The notes under the pieces: model-generated | What the model saw: the letters and a program-made list of their open reading frames with translations, nothing else | Told to the model about the DNA's origin: nothing | Database searches by the model: none | Part shown: positions 28,016 to 37,254 of the stretch, piece by piece | How positions within the stretch are numbered: position 1 is the stretch's first letter | How the letters are laid out: each line of letters begins with the position of its first letter | Translations under genes and position numbers: made by a program | Assembly (NCBI RefSeq): GCF_025245835.1 | Contig: NZ_JAOBWS010000004.1 | Location: 186,001 to 250,000, forward strand | Direction: 5' to 3' | Length of the DNA: 64,000 nt | Source: Rheinheimera sp. 4Y26 | Lineage (GTDB): Bacteria; Pseudomonadota; Gammaproteobacteria; Enterobacterales; Alteromonadaceae

Positions 28016-29200
28016 TTAACGTCCATTTTTACATACCTCAGCACGGATTTTTACGGCGATATCAGGAAAATCAGTAAAAACACCCTGAATCCCCTGACGA
28101 TAGATCCAGCTCAGTTCATCTTGCATCGACGTCTGTTGGCCTGATCCATCCCGCAGCAGATAGTCTGCTTCCGCCCGATAGGTATAAGGATGCACCACCA
28201 GAGCGGCTTTTGCGGCTTCTGCTAACAAAGGCAGAACACCGCCAATTTGTGGGTACAAGTCTTGCCGCCAGGGGCCTATGCCGTCGGCATAGCTTGCCAC
28301 TGCACTCAGTCCCTCTGTTGTCTGCAGCAAGCCATAATGCGCCCTGCTGCCGGCAAGGGCTTTTAACCCGGATGGTAGTTCAGACAACTGAAGCTGACCC
28401 TGACTTGCTGCATAAAAATCATAAGGTTCGGAAAAACTGTCTTTTGGCTGCATAAACTGCTGGCGGCTGTCGCCAAGTAGCTGCACCAGCTTAACCCGTG
28501 TTAAGCCGACGTGAGGCAGCAACTGATGTTTCAGCCGCACCAGGTTACTGACTTCAAAGGACTGAATATACATCTGGCCCGGTAAAGCAGAGGTTTTGCC
28601 TAACTGCTGTACCAGTAAAGCGGTAATATCTGTCGCTATCGGCTTACCATCATGCCTTTTACCAATATGGGCAAAATAACTGGGGTGTTTGGTTTCAATA
28701 TAAATGCCAACGTCACGACCGGTTTGTTGCTGATGCCGGCTCAGCAGCTCCAGAACCTCTGCCAGGGTAACAATGCTATAAACACCATCCTGCACTGCAC
28801 TTTGCGGCCTGAGCCTGGGCATACTTTCTTTGAGTTTCAGCGTGCGAAGTTCGGCCAGAGTAAAATCTTCGCTAAACCAGCCTTGCTGCCAAATACCGTC
28901 AACCTGCTTTTTAGTATAAAGGTGGGCAAATTCGGCTCTTTTGGCCACGTCTGTACTATGACTTAACTCGTTTTCATGGCGTATTATCAGGACACCGTCA
29001 CGGCTTGGCACCAAATCTACTTCAATAAAATCAGCGCCTTGCTCTAAAGCCAGTTGATAAGCGGCTAAGCTGTGTTCAGGCAAATAACCGCTGGCCCCAC
29101 GATGAGCTATCACCAGAGGCCAATAGGGGCAAACTTCTGTGGCATGCGCCCGGGCGGTAAAACCCAGCACAATAGTCAAAATACCCAAGAGCACACGCAT
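28016..29200 (-). CDS. glpQ: Periplasmic glycerophosphodiester phosphodiesterase (GlpQ family)
   Basis: A 394-residue TIM-barrel phosphodiesterase that splits glycerophosphodiesters into glycerol 3-phosphate and an alcohol. The signal peptide covers ~20 residues (to ARAHA). Catalytic features are VIAHRGASGYLPEHS (His and Glu), FIEVDLVPSRDGVLIIRHE (Glu, Asp, His) and the late GVFTDFPD. The length fits the GlpQ rather than the shorter UgpQ group. The SD is GGAG (29207-29210) set in the 3' arm of a terminator hairpin, with the U-tract as spacer to the ATG. Activity is secure; substrate range is not. Confidence 0.92.
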   Translation of the reverse strand: MRVLLGILTIVLGFTARAHATEVCPYWPLVIAHRGASGYLPEHSLAAYQLALEQGADFIEVDLVPSRDGVLIIRHENELSHSTDVAKRAEFAHLYTKKQVDGIWQQGWFSEDFTLAELRTLKLKESMPRLRPQSAVQDGVYSIVTLAEVLELLSRHQQQTGRDVGIYIETKHPSYFAHIGKRHDGKPIATDITALLVQQLGKTSALPGQMYIQSFEVSNLVRLKHQLLPHVGLTRVKLVQLLGDSRQQFMQPKDSFSEPYDFYAASQGQLQLSELPSGLKALAGSRAHYGLLQTTEGLSAVASYADGIGPWRQDLYPQIGGVLPLLAEAAKAALVVHPYTYRAEADYLLRDGSGQQTSMQDELSWIYRQGIQGVFTDFPDIAVKIRAEVCKNGR

Positions 29201-29229
29201 AAAAAACTCCGGCTGTTAAAAAGCCAGAG
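29201..29229 (-). terminator. Intrinsic terminator of the GNAT gene, containing the glpQ SD
   Basis: On the minus strand CTCTGGCT and AGCCGGAG (one U-G pair) enclose a 7-nt loop and are followed by six T directly before the glpQ ATG at 29200. It lies 42 bp after the acetyltransferase stop. GGAG in the 3' arm is the only SD for glpQ. Confidence 0.7.
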
Positions 29230-29270
29230 TGTAAAAAGCATCAATGATATTTTGATGACAGTGCAGCGGC

Positions 29271-29771
29271 TTACAGTGTTTTTGTCAGATACAAAGCTTG
29301 TTCACCATTATAACTGGCCAGGTTCTGCTGCTGTGTTGCAGTTAAAGAAGACAAAATTTCAAAACCACGCTGTTGCCAATAAGAAGCAGAATTTTGCACA
29401 GCCACTAACGCAAGCGTATTTAAACCTTGAGCCACGGCATATTGCTCTGCCGTTGTGAGCAGATGTTGTGCTACACCCTGCCCGCGCGCATCTGTGCTTA
29501 CAGCCATATCGTGTAAGTACAAGCAATCAGGTGTTGTCACCTTGGCAAAATCAGCGGCCAACGCATTGATTTTGCCGAGCTGCCCGGGGTAACTAAACAG
29601 ATAACCCCAGAGTTTATCCTGATAACAGGCGACCCAGCAGCTTTGTGGAAAGGCGGAAAAACGGCGTTTTAACAGTTCAGCAGGTTCAAATAACTCAGCG
29701 GAGTAACAGCGGTCTTGCAGTTTTACGACAGCAGGCAAATCAAAAGCCTGCATCTGGCGGATCATCAACAT
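29271..29771 (-). CDS. GNAT family N-acetyltransferase
   Basis: A 166-residue GNAT acetyltransferase. The acetyl-CoA loop is DARGQGVAQHLLTTAEQYA (about 102-120, Q/RxxGxG/A), preceded by the beta-strand CLYLHDMAVS and followed by LNTLALVAVQNSASYWQQRGFE, the usual beta-bulge and C-terminal end. The substrate is unknown. It may acetylate a small amine or a protein N-terminus. The start ATG 29771 has GGTGGG 9 nt upstream, inside a hairpin. It lies between the small secreted protein gene and glpQ on one strand. Confidence 0.88.
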   Translation of the reverse strand: MLMIRQMQAFDLPAVVKLQDRCYSAELFEPAELLKRRFSAFPQSCWVACYQDKLWGYLFSYPGQLGKINALAADFAKVTTPDCLYLHDMAVSTDARGQGVAQHLLTTAEQYAVAQGLNTLALVAVQNSASYWQQRGFEILSSLTATQQQNLASYNGEQALYLTKTL

Positions 29772-29778
29772 AAATAAC

Positions 29779-29798
29779 AGCCCACCTGCTGGTGGGCT
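29779..29798 (-). terminator. Terminator-like hairpin containing the GNAT gene SD
   Basis: AGCCCACC and GGTGGGCT form a perfect 8-bp stem with a 4-nt loop. On the minus strand it follows the small secreted protein gene and is followed by GTTATTT and the GNAT ATG. The T-tract is weak. The 3' arm GGTGGG is the only SD-like sequence. Confidence 0.5.
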
Positions 29799-29818
29799 TT
29801 CCTTTTTGCGGTCGGAAT

Positions 29819-30205
29819 TTATTCCAGATTTTTTAACAGGGTTTTGTCTAAACCATCGCCGGCCAACAACTTAATCACGGCCTGGCAATGCTCCAGCGTA
29901 AAATCACCTTCATTAATTTGTGCATTAAGCGCATTACGGCGTTTTTTCACCACGTCGCTGATCACGCTGGCATCAATACTGTTTTTGGTGCGGGCGTCTA
30001 ATTTTTCCAGCCAGGGATATAACGACTGCTCTGCATCAAAAGCAGCTTTGCGTACCTGTGGGTGGAAATCTTCGCAGGCATTGAGGTTCAGCAGATAAAA
30101 ATTCAGGTAACCGGCAACTGTAACTAACTTGTAATCCTGATCTGCAGCCTGCACTGAGCAACTCAGGCTGGCGGCAATCAGGCTGGTAAGCAACCATTTT
30201 TTCAT
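29819..30205 (-). CDS. Small secreted protein of unknown function
   Basis: A 128-residue protein I do not recognise. Residues 1-20 (MKKWLLTSLIAASLSCSVQA) are a typical Sec signal with cleavage after VQA. The mature part is helical with two cysteines (in LNACEDFH and LEHCQAVI) that could pair in the periplasm. I chose ATG 30205 rather than an upstream open extension to 30325 because the signal peptide starts there. The ATG sits between prpF and the GNAT gene, with a hairpin 20 bp after its stop. Confidence 0.75.
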   Translation of the reverse strand: MKKWLLTSLIAASLSCSVQAADQDYKLVTVAGYLNFYLLNLNACEDFHPQVRKAAFDAEQSLYPWLEKLDARTKNSIDASVISDVVKKRRNALNAQINEGDFTLEHCQAVIKLLAGDGLDKTLLKNLE

Positions 30206-30431
30206 TGTGTGATCCCGCTGTTTTGACCTTCGACTGTACCAATCTAAACAGAAATATTTTAATTTGCAATCAATGCAAAAAAAAAGGAAGCGCTGTACAA
30301 GCAATAAGTTAAGCCGATAGCACAAGCCCTATGACGGCTGCGGTGCCAGAAAAAAACAGTCCGTACAGCAATGACGACAACCTTGTACTTCTTGTACTTT
30401 TTTACTGACACCTCATTGAGAAGCACTGCAG

Positions 30432-31613
30432 TTAAGCTGGCACCCGAACCCACCCTTCCATAAGCACCCTGGCGCTTCGGCTCATAATGGCTTTTTTGAC
30501 TTGCCATTGGCCATCCACCAAAGCAGCTTCTGCGCCCACTCTTAAAGTACCGGACGGATGGCCAAACCGCACTGCTGTGCGCTCTCCGCCGCCAGCGGCC
30601 TGATTGACTAAAGTACCGGGAATTGCCGCTGCTGTGCCGATAGCCACTGCAGCCGTGCCCATCATAGCGTGGTGTAACTTGCCCATCGACAGCGCCCGCA
30701 CAGATAAATCAATGTCGCTCGCTGCAATAGATTTGCCACTGGATGATAAATAAGCAGCAGGTGGTGCCACAAACGCAATTTTGGGTGTGTGCTGACGGCT
30801 TTTGGCTTCATTCAGCTCACTAATTAACCCCATTTTAAGCGCGCCATAAGCACGGATAGTTTCAAATTTTTTCAGCGCTTTGGCATCGCCATTAATGGCG
30901 TCCTGCAGCTCGGTACCGCTATAACCAATATCGGCCGCATTCACAAATATGGTTGGGATACCGGCATTGATCATAGTGACAGCAAAAGTACCAATGCCTG
31001 GCACTTCTAAACTGTCCACCAGATTGCCGGTTGGGAACATAGCACCACCACCGCCGTCTTCGTCAGCGGCCGGGTCTAAAAATTCAATCACCACTTCAGC
31101 GGCGGGGAAAGTCACCCCATCCAGTTCAAAGTCGCCGGTTTCCTGAACTTCACCCTGAGTGATTGGCACATGGGCAATAATGGTTTTACCAATATTGGCC
31201 TGCCAAATCCGCACAGTGCAGATGCCGTTTTGTGGAACACGCGAAGCGTCCACTAAACCATTGCTGATGGCAAAAGAGCCCACTGCCGCTGTTAAGTTGC
31301 CGCAGTTGCCACTCCAGTCGATAAAGGCTTTATCGATGGCCACCTGACCAAACAGATAGTCCACATCGTGGTCTGCTTTTTGGCTTTTACTTAAGATCAC
31401 CGTTTTACTGGTGCTTGAAGTAGCGCCGCCCATACCGTCTGTGTGTTTACCATATGGATCCGGGCTGCCAATCACCCTAAGCAGCAGCTTGTCGCGCGCG
31501 TCCCCAGGCTGCTGCGCAGCCAAAGGTAAATCGGTTAAATTAAAAAACACACCTTTACTGGTGCCACCACGCATATAAGTGGCGGCAATTTTGAGTTGTG
31601 GTGCAAAAGTCAT
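30432..31613 (-). CDS. prpF: 2-methylaconitate cis-trans isomerase PrpF
   Basis: A 393-residue protein of the PrpF family (diaminopimelate-epimerase-like fold). It isomerises the 2-methylaconitate product of AcnD so that aconitase can hydrate it. The start MTFAPQLKIAATYMRGGTSKGVFFN carries the MRGGTSKG motif, and WSGNCGNLTAAVG is a typical catalytic region with Cys. It is the last gene of the propionate cluster and follows acnD on the same strand after a strong terminator-like hairpin. AAGGTG stands before the ATG. Confidence 0.95.
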   Translation of the reverse strand: MTFAPQLKIAATYMRGGTSKGVFFNLTDLPLAAQQPGDARDKLLLRVIGSPDPYGKHTDGMGGATSSTSKTVILSKSQKADHDVDYLFGQVAIDKAFIDWSGNCGNLTAAVGSFAISNGLVDASRVPQNGICTVRIWQANIGKTIIAHVPITQGEVQETGDFELDGVTFPAAEVVIEFLDPAADEDGGGGAMFPTGNLVDSLEVPGIGTFAVTMINAGIPTIFVNAADIGYSGTELQDAINGDAKALKKFETIRAYGALKMGLISELNEAKSRQHTPKIAFVAPPAAYLSSSGKSIAASDIDLSVRALSMGKLHHAMMGTAAVAIGTAAAIPGTLVNQAAGGGERTAVRFGHPSGTLRVGAEAALVDGQWQVKKAIMSRSARVLMEGWVRVPA

Positions 31614-31627
31614 GATTTCACCTTGTT

Positions 31628-31660
31628 AAAAAAGCCGGTTCTGCAATGCAGACACCGGCT
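31628..31660 (-). terminator. Intrinsic terminator between acnD and prpF
   Basis: On minus, AAGCCGGT and ACCGGCTT enclose a CTGCATTGCAG inner hairpin and are followed by six T. It lies 22 bp after the acnD stop and 15 bp before the prpF start, so prpF transcription must read through it or start separately. Confidence 0.7.
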
Positions 31661-31681
31661 TGTATTTAATTATTGCAGCTG

Positions 31682-34267
31682 TTAAACAGCACCACCCAAA
31701 AAGTCTTTGGCAAAACGCTGCAGTACACCGCCCGCGTCATAAATAGACACTTCTTCTGCGGTATCTAAGCGGCAAGTTACCGGCACCTGCAATGTTTCAC
31801 CACTGCGGCGGTGGATCACCAAAGTTAAATCCGCTCTTGGTAAACGCTCACCAATGACGTCGTAACTTTCTGTGCCATCAAGCGCTAAGGTCTGGCGGTT
31901 GGTGCCGGCTTTAAATTCCAGCGGCAATACCCCCATACCCACTAAGTTTGTACGGTGAATACGCTCAAAACCTTCGGCAACAATGGCTTCCACACCGGCT
32001 AAACGCACGCCTTTTGCTGCCCAGTCACGCGATGAACCCTGACCATAATCAGCACCGGCAATAATAATCAGCGGCTGTTTACGTTCCATATAGGTTTCAA
32101 TGGCTTCCCACATCCGGGTGACTTTACCTTCTGGCTCAATCCGGGTTAACGAGCCTTGTTTCACCTTGCCATCTACCACTGCCATCTCGTTAATCAGTTT
32201 AGGGTTGGCAAAAGTAGCGCGCTGCGCCGTTAAATGGTCGCCCCGGTGGGTGGCATATGAGTTAAAGTCTTCTTCCGGCAAGCCCATTTTATGCAGATAT
32301 TCACCCGCGGCACTGTCCATCATAATGGCGTTGGACGGCGATAAATGGTCTGTGGTGATGTTGTCACCCAGCACAGCCAGCGGCAGCATGCCTTTGAGTG
32401 TACGCTCGCCGGCTAAAGCACCTTCCCAATAAGGCGGACGGCGGATATAGGTGCTCTGTGGCCGCCAGTCGTACAGTGGGCTGATTTTTTCGCCAAAATC
32501 AACCGACACCGCAAACATCGGCTCGTACACTTTGCGGTATTGCTCAGGTTTTACGCTCTGTGCAACAACAGCGTCAATTTCCGCGTCCGTTGGCCAAATG
32601 TCTTTTAACCGTATCTCTTTGCCATCGACCACACCCAGCACATCTTTTTCGATATCAAAACGGATGGTACCGGCAATGGCATAAGCCACGACTAAAGCAG
32701 GTGATGCTAAAAAGGCTTGTTTGGCATAAGGATGAATACGGCCGTCGAAGTTACGGTTACCGGACAGTACCGCAGTGGCGTATAAATCACGCTCTATCAC
32801 TTCCTGCTGAATGATTGGATCTAAAGCGCCGCTCATACCATTACAGGTGGTACAGGCAAAACCGACAATACCAAAACCTAAAGCTTCTAAATCGGCCAGT
32901 AAATTAGCTTCTTTTAAATACAGTTCTACCGCTTTGGAACCAGGCGCCAATGAGCTTTTTACCCAGGGTTTGCGGCTTAAACCAAGTTTATGGGCGTTCC
33001 GGGCCAATAAACCGGCAGCAATCACATTACGCGGGTTGCTGGTATTGGTGCAGCTGGTGATGGCAGCAATAATCACAGCACCGTCCGGCATTAAACCAGG
33101 GGTATTTTCCACCACACCACTGATGCCTTTGGCCGCTAAGTCGGTGGTAGCAACACGGGCATGTGGGTTGGAAGGTCCGGCGATATTCCGAACAACTGTC
33201 GATAAATCAAACTTCAGCACCCGAGGGTACACTGCTGTGGTTAAACTGTCGGCCCAAAGCCCGGCGGTTTTAGCATAGGTTTCCACCAGTTTAACCTGCG
33301 CTGCATCACGTCCGGTTAAGGTTAAATAATCCAAAGTTTGCTGGTCGATATAAAACATCGCCGCAGTTGCGCCGTATTCCGGCGTCATATTGGAGATAGT
33401 TGCTCTGTCGCCAAGGCTTAAGCTGCTGGCGCCTTCACCAAAAAACTCTAAATAGCTCGACACCACTTTTTGTTTGCGTAAAAATTCCGTCAGCGCCAGG
33501 ACGATGTCGGTGGCCTGAATACCAGGCTGGGCTTTACCTGTCAGCTCCACACCAATAATGTCTGGCAGACGCATCCAGGACGCACGGCCAAGCATCACAC
33601 TTTCAGCCTCTAAACCACCCACACCTATGGCAATGACACCCAAAGCATCCACGTGCGGGGTATGGCTGTCGGTACCGACTAAAGTGTCAGGGAAAGCCAC
33701 GCCGTCTATGGCATGAATAACAGGTGACATCCGCTCTAAATTGATTTGATGCATAATGCCGTTGCCAGGCGGTATCACATCAACGTTTTTAAAGGCTTTT
33801 TTAGTCCAGTTAATAAAGTGGAATCTGTCGTCGTTGCGCCTGTCTTCAATAGCACGGTTTTTATCAAAGGCGTCTTTTTCAAAACCGCCATGCTCAACCG
33901 CCAGTGAATGGTCAACAATCAGCTGGGTTGGCACCACAGGGTTTACTTTGGCAGGGTCGCCGCCCATTTGGGCGATGGCATCCCGCAGGCCGGCTAAATC
34001 AACCAGCGCAGTTTGGCCAAGAATGTCATGACAAACCACACGGGCCGGAAACCAGGGGAAATCAAGCTCTTGCTTGCGTTCAATCAGCTGGCTTAAGTAA
34101 GCATTTAACTGTGCAGGTTCAGCGCGGCGCACCAGGTTTTCCGCATGGACACGGCTGGTATAAGGTAAGGTATCCCAGGCGCCCGGGCTGATGTTATTCA
34201 CCGCCTCACGGGCATCAAAATAATCTAACTGCGTGCCGGCAAGCGGCTTGCGATATTGAGTGTTCAT
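31682..34267 (-). CDS. acnD: 2-methylcitrate dehydratase, Fe-S type (AcnD)
   Basis: An 861-residue aconitase-family enzyme that dehydrates 2-methylcitrate in propionyl-CoA breakdown and requires PrpF as partner. Iron-sulfur cysteines lie in ITSCTNTSNPRN and in FACTTCNGMSGA. Substrate and swivelling-domain features are GADYGQGSSRDWAAKG and RIHRTNLVGMGVLPLEF. I chose ATG 34267; the open frame starts with an upstream TTG (34288). It replaces the PrpD route, as in Shewanella-type clusters. Confidence 0.95.
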   Translation of the reverse strand: MNTQYRKPLAGTQLDYFDAREAVNNISPGAWDTLPYTSRVHAENLVRRAEPAQLNAYLSQLIERKQELDFPWFPARVVCHDILGQTALVDLAGLRDAIAQMGGDPAKVNPVVPTQLIVDHSLAVEHGGFEKDAFDKNRAIEDRRNDDRFHFINWTKKAFKNVDVIPPGNGIMHQINLERMSPVIHAIDGVAFPDTLVGTDSHTPHVDALGVIAIGVGGLEAESVMLGRASWMRLPDIIGVELTGKAQPGIQATDIVLALTEFLRKQKVVSSYLEFFGEGASSLSLGDRATISNMTPEYGATAAMFYIDQQTLDYLTLTGRDAAQVKLVETYAKTAGLWADSLTTAVYPRVLKFDLSTVVRNIAGPSNPHARVATTDLAAKGISGVVENTPGLMPDGAVIIAAITSCTNTSNPRNVIAAGLLARNAHKLGLSRKPWVKSSLAPGSKAVELYLKEANLLADLEALGFGIVGFACTTCNGMSGALDPIIQQEVIERDLYATAVLSGNRNFDGRIHPYAKQAFLASPALVVAYAIAGTIRFDIEKDVLGVVDGKEIRLKDIWPTDAEIDAVVAQSVKPEQYRKVYEPMFAVSVDFGEKISPLYDWRPQSTYIRRPPYWEGALAGERTLKGMLPLAVLGDNITTDHLSPSNAIMMDSAAGEYLHKMGLPEEDFNSYATHRGDHLTAQRATFANPKLINEMAVVDGKVKQGSLTRIEPEGKVTRMWEAIETYMERKQPLIIIAGADYGQGSSRDWAAKGVRLAGVEAIVAEGFERIHRTNLVGMGVLPLEFKAGTNRQTLALDGTESYDVIGERLPRADLTLVIHRRSGETLQVPVTCRLDTAEEVSIYDAGGVLQRFAKDFLGGAV

Positions 34268-34329
34268 TTTTAGCTTCCAGAGCAGCAACTGTTGCTACCC
34301 AAAAAATTGAGCGATAAGCAGCATCAAGC

Positions 34330-34350
34330 AAAAAGGACGCTTTGCGTCCC
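34330..34350 (-). terminator. Terminator-like hairpin between prpC and acnD
   Basis: On minus, GGGACGC with GCGTCC and a 3-nt loop is followed by TTTTTGC. It is 12 bp after the prpC stop. The stem is short (6-7 bp), so it may only partly stop transcription. Confidence 0.6.
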
Positions 34351-34361
34351 TTTATGGTTGA

Positions 34362-35492
34362 TTAGCCGCGCTGTGCAATAGGCGTAACTTCACGCGGCTC
34401 CACACCGGTATATTCAGCACTCGGCCGGATAATACGGTTGTCAGCGCGCTGTTCCATCACGTGAGCGGCCCAGCCGGTTAAACGTGAGCAAACAAAAATC
34501 GGCGTAAACAACTTGGTTGGAATGCCCATGTAGTTGTAAGCCGAAGCGTGGAAAAAGTCGGCATTACAGAACAGCTTTTTCTCGCGCCACATCACCGCTT
34601 CACAACGCACTGACACGTCATACAGTTTGGTGTCGCCGTTGGCTGCTGCCAGTTTTTCTGACCAGGCTTTAATCACAGCATTGCGTGGGTCTGATTCTGC
34701 GTAAATCGCATGGCCAAAACCCATAATTTTATCTTTACGCGCCAGCATACCCATTAAGGTTTCTTCGGCATGATCCGGGTTGTGCATCTTTTCAATCAGT
34801 TCCATCGCGGCTTCATTGGCGCCGCCATGCAGCGGGCCGCGTAATGAACCAATAGCGCCAGTGATGCAGGAATGCATATCAGAAAGCGTTGATGCACAAA
34901 CACGGGCGGTAAAAGTTGAGGCGTTAAATTCATGCTCTGCGTATAAAATCAGCGAAGCCTGCATCACCTGGGTATGCAGCGCCTGCGGTTTTTCACCATG
35001 TAAAGTCCAGAGGAACTGCTCAGCGATAGAATCAGCTGCAGTTTCCACTTCAATACGTTTGCCGTGGTGGCTGTAGTTGTACCAGTAGTTAATCAGGCCA
35101 GGGAAAATCGCCAGCATGCGATCTGTCGCGTCCTGCTGCTGTGCAAATGATTGTTCTGTTTCCAGGTTACCCAGCATTGAACAGCCGGTACGCATCACAT
35201 CCATCGGATGGGCAGAAGCAGGAATACGTTCCAGCACTTCTTTGAGTGCCTGTGGCAGGCTGCGCATATCTTTCAGTTTGCTTTTATAAGCAGCAAGCTC
35301 TGCTTCTGTTGGTAACTCACCTTTTAAAATCAGATACGCCACTTCTTCAAATTCACAATGCGCCGCTAAATCTTTGACGTCATAACCGCGGTACGTCAGG
35401 CCTGAACCAGTTTTACCCACTGTGGATAAAGCGGTTTTCCCTGCGATTTGACCACGCAGACCTGCGCCTGTTAACTCTTTTGCATTTGCCAT
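34362..35492 (-). CDS. prpC: 2-methylcitrate synthase PrpC
   Basis: A 376-residue short citrate-synthase-type enzyme that joins propionyl-CoA and oxaloacetate. Features seen are SGLTYRGYDVKDLAAHCEFEEVAYLIL at the N-terminus, EHEFNASTFTARV and GPLHGGANEAAMELI with the catalytic histidines, and MGFGHAIYAESDPR. The length is right for PrpC rather than GltA (~430). It follows prpB by 130 bp and precedes acnD. The ATG has GGGGAG upstream. Confidence 0.95.
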   Translation of the reverse strand: MANAKELTGAGLRGQIAGKTALSTVGKTGSGLTYRGYDVKDLAAHCEFEEVAYLILKGELPTEAELAAYKSKLKDMRSLPQALKEVLERIPASAHPMDVMRTGCSMLGNLETEQSFAQQQDATDRMLAIFPGLINYWYNYSHHGKRIEVETAADSIAEQFLWTLHGEKPQALHTQVMQASLILYAEHEFNASTFTARVCASTLSDMHSCITGAIGSLRGPLHGGANEAAMELIEKMHNPDHAEETLMGMLARKDKIMGFGHAIYAESDPRNAVIKAWSEKLAAANGDTKLYDVSVRCEAVMWREKKLFCNADFFHASAYNYMGIPTKLFTPIFVCSRLTGWAAHVMEQRADNRIIRPSAEYTGVEPREVTPIAQRG

Positions 35493-35622
35493 GGGTAACT
35501 CCCCTTTGAATGTTGATGCTTAAAATTTTTGAACTTGCACCGGCTGGTACAGAGATAAATTTATAACCTGCCGTCAATCTGGTTAATTGCTGCGAATAAA
35601 CGCAACTTGCAGATATTTGCTG

Positions 35623-36510
35623 TTATTTGTTTTTATTTTCAGCAAACAGCGCATCAAGTTTTTGCTCGTAGCTGTGGTAGTTCAGAAAATCGTACAGCTC
35701 CATCCGCGTTTGCATGCTGTCGATCACCGCTTTTTGGTCGCCATCAGCCAGAATATGCTGATACACATTGAGTGCTGCTTTGTTCATCGCACGGAAGGCA
35801 CTGAGCGGATATAACACCATCTTCACGCCCACATCGGCCAGCTCTTGTTTATTAAACAGCGGCGTCTGACCAAACTCAGTGATATTGGCAAGCACCGGCA
35901 CTTTAATCACATCGGTAAAAGCCTTGTATTGCTCCAGCGTGTACACAGCTTCGGCAAAAATGGCATCAGCGCCTGCTTCAACACAAGCCTGGGCCCGTTC
36001 AATGGCCGCCTGTAAACCTTGCTGCTGCAGCGCATCAGTGCGCGCCATAATAAAGAAGTTTTCGTCGGTTCTGGCATCCACCGAAGCTTTCACCCGGTCA
36101 ACCATTTCTTCTAACGACACAATTTCTTTGTTGGGTCTGTGGCCACAACGTTTTTGCATCACCTGATCTTCAATATGAAAACCGGCCGCGCCGGCACGGG
36201 TCATCTCTTTAACGGTACGGGCAATATTAAAAGCGCCCCCCCAACCTGTGTCGGCATCGACCAACAGGGGTAAAGATGTGGCGCCTGTGATGCGGCGAAT
36301 GTCTTCGCAGACGTCGTTCAGCGATGTCATGCCTAAATCCGGCAAGCCAAAAGAGGCGTTTGCTACGCCGGCACCAGATAAATACAGGGCCTGGTGACCA
36401 ACACGTTCGGCCATCATGGCGGTGTAAGCGTTAATAGTACCCACCAGTTGCAGTGGGTGATGTGCGGTAATGGCCTGACGAAGTTTCAGACCAGCGCTTG
36501 CTGTTGCCAT
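35623..36510 (-). CDS. prpB: 2-methylisocitrate lyase PrpB
   Basis: A 295-residue isocitrate-lyase-superfamily enzyme that splits 2-methylisocitrate into pyruvate and succinate. The active-site motif KRCGH is in [12 protein letters not shown], and [19 protein letters not shown] and ADAIFAEAV carry metal and substrate residues. I chose ATG 36510, with AGGGGAA 6-12 nt upstream, giving the normal length; the open frame runs back to 36561 over the regulator end. The start follows the GntR stop by one base, so the two genes are a unit. Confidence 0.96.
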   Translation of the reverse strand: MATASAGLKLRQAITAHHPLQLVGTINAYTAMMAERVGHQALYLSGAGVANASFGLPDLGMTSLNDVCEDIRRITGATSLPLLVDADTGWGGAFNIARTVKEMTRAGAAGFHIEDQVMQKRCGHRPNKEIVSLEEMVDRVKASVDARTDENFFIMARTDALQQQGLQAAIERAQACVEAGADAIFAEAVYTLEQYKAFTDVIKVPVLANITEFGQTPLFNKQELADVGVKMVLYPLSAFRAMNKAALNVYQHILADGDQKAVIDSMQTRMELYDFLNYHSYEQKLDALFAENKNK

Positions 36511-36511
36511 G

Positions 36512-37189
36512 TTAATTCCCCTGTTGCTTAAAGTGATTTTCAATATTACGTCTGGATGCACCTATATGACGGCGCATCAATAAATCGGCCAATTCACCAT
36601 CGCGGTTGGCAATGGCATTGATAATAGCCTTATGTTCATCAAATGCCCGCGACACACGCGGACCATTCATGCCCAGCTGCACCCGGTACATCCGCACCAG
36701 AAAATACAGCTCGTCACATAACAAATTGATTAAATACGGGTTTTTACTACCCAGAATAATCCGGTAGTGAAAGTCGACATCGCCGGCTTCCTGATAATAA
36801 CTTTCGCCTTCACGTACCCTCTGTGTCGACAAATGCTGGTCGAGCAGCTCCTGCACCTGAGCAATTTCGTCATCCGACATATGTTCGGCCGCAAGACGGC
36901 AAGCCAGTCCTTCCAGCGTTTCGCGAAGCTGGTATAACGAAACCAAGCCCGCCACCGACAACTTCACCACTCTGGCACCAGCATTTGGTGTGCGTTCAAT
37001 TAAATGGCAACGCTCCAGCCTGGCTAAGGCTTCGCGCAGCGGCGCCCGGCTCAAATCGTACCTTTTGGCGAGTTCAGGTTCGGAAATTTTGCTGCCCGGC
37101 GCTATCTGGCCTTCAACTATTGCTTTTTGAATTTCCAGCAGCACACGGTCTGCTGCGGTTACAGGATCACGCCATATCGGACTCTGCAT
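36512..37189 (-). CDS. GntR/FCD family transcriptional regulator of the propionate operon
   Basis: A 225-residue FadR-subfamily regulator. The winged helix-turn-helix covers residues ~12-78 ([26 protein letters not shown] is the recognition region) and the FCD ligand-binding domain covers ~85-215, with metal-type His/Asp in DVDFHYRII and [10 protein letters not shown]. It is the first gene of the prp operon, ending one base before prpB, and ATTGTCGACAAT stands at 37193-37204. The regulator probably binds that site and represses its own operon until methylcitrate-pathway intermediates appear. The ligand is inference. Confidence 0.9.
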   Translation of the reverse strand: MQSPIWRDPVTAADRVLLEIQKAIVEGQIAPGSKISEPELAKRYDLSRAPLREALARLERCHLIERTPNAGARVVKLSVAGLVSLYQLRETLEGLACRLAAEHMSDDEIAQVQELLDQHLSTQRVREGESYYQEAGDVDFHYRIILGSKNPYLINLLCDELYFLVRMYRVQLGMNGPRVSRAFDEHKAIINAIANRDGELADLLMRRHIGASRRNIENHFKQQGN

Positions 37190-37192
37190 GAT

Positions 37193-37204
37193 ATTGTCGA
37201 CAAT
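37193..37204. promoter_or_regulatory. Putative GntR operator, proximal copy
   Basis: ATTGTCGACAAT is a perfect 12-bp palindrome 3 bp upstream of the regulator ATG. It fits the TNGT-N3-ACNA type of FadR-family sites. The second copy is centred 62 bp further upstream. Confidence 0.65.
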
Positions 37205-37221
37205 TTGTAATGAATGCTGCC

Positions 37222-37250
37222 TTTTTACCTGTGCAATAGATGCTAGTCAA
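37222..37250 (-). promoter_or_regulatory. Candidate promoter of the prp operon
   Basis: On the minus strand TTGACT (37245-37250) and TAAAAA (37222-37227) are separated by 17 nt. Transcription would start between the -10 and the proximal operator, 25-35 bp before the GntR start codon. Confidence 0.55.
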
Positions 37251-37254
37251 CATA

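Noticed and set aside
30235-30431. Possible small gene between the secreted protein and prpF
   Set aside because: Frames there overlap the prpF end or lack an SD; the codon pattern is not coding-like.
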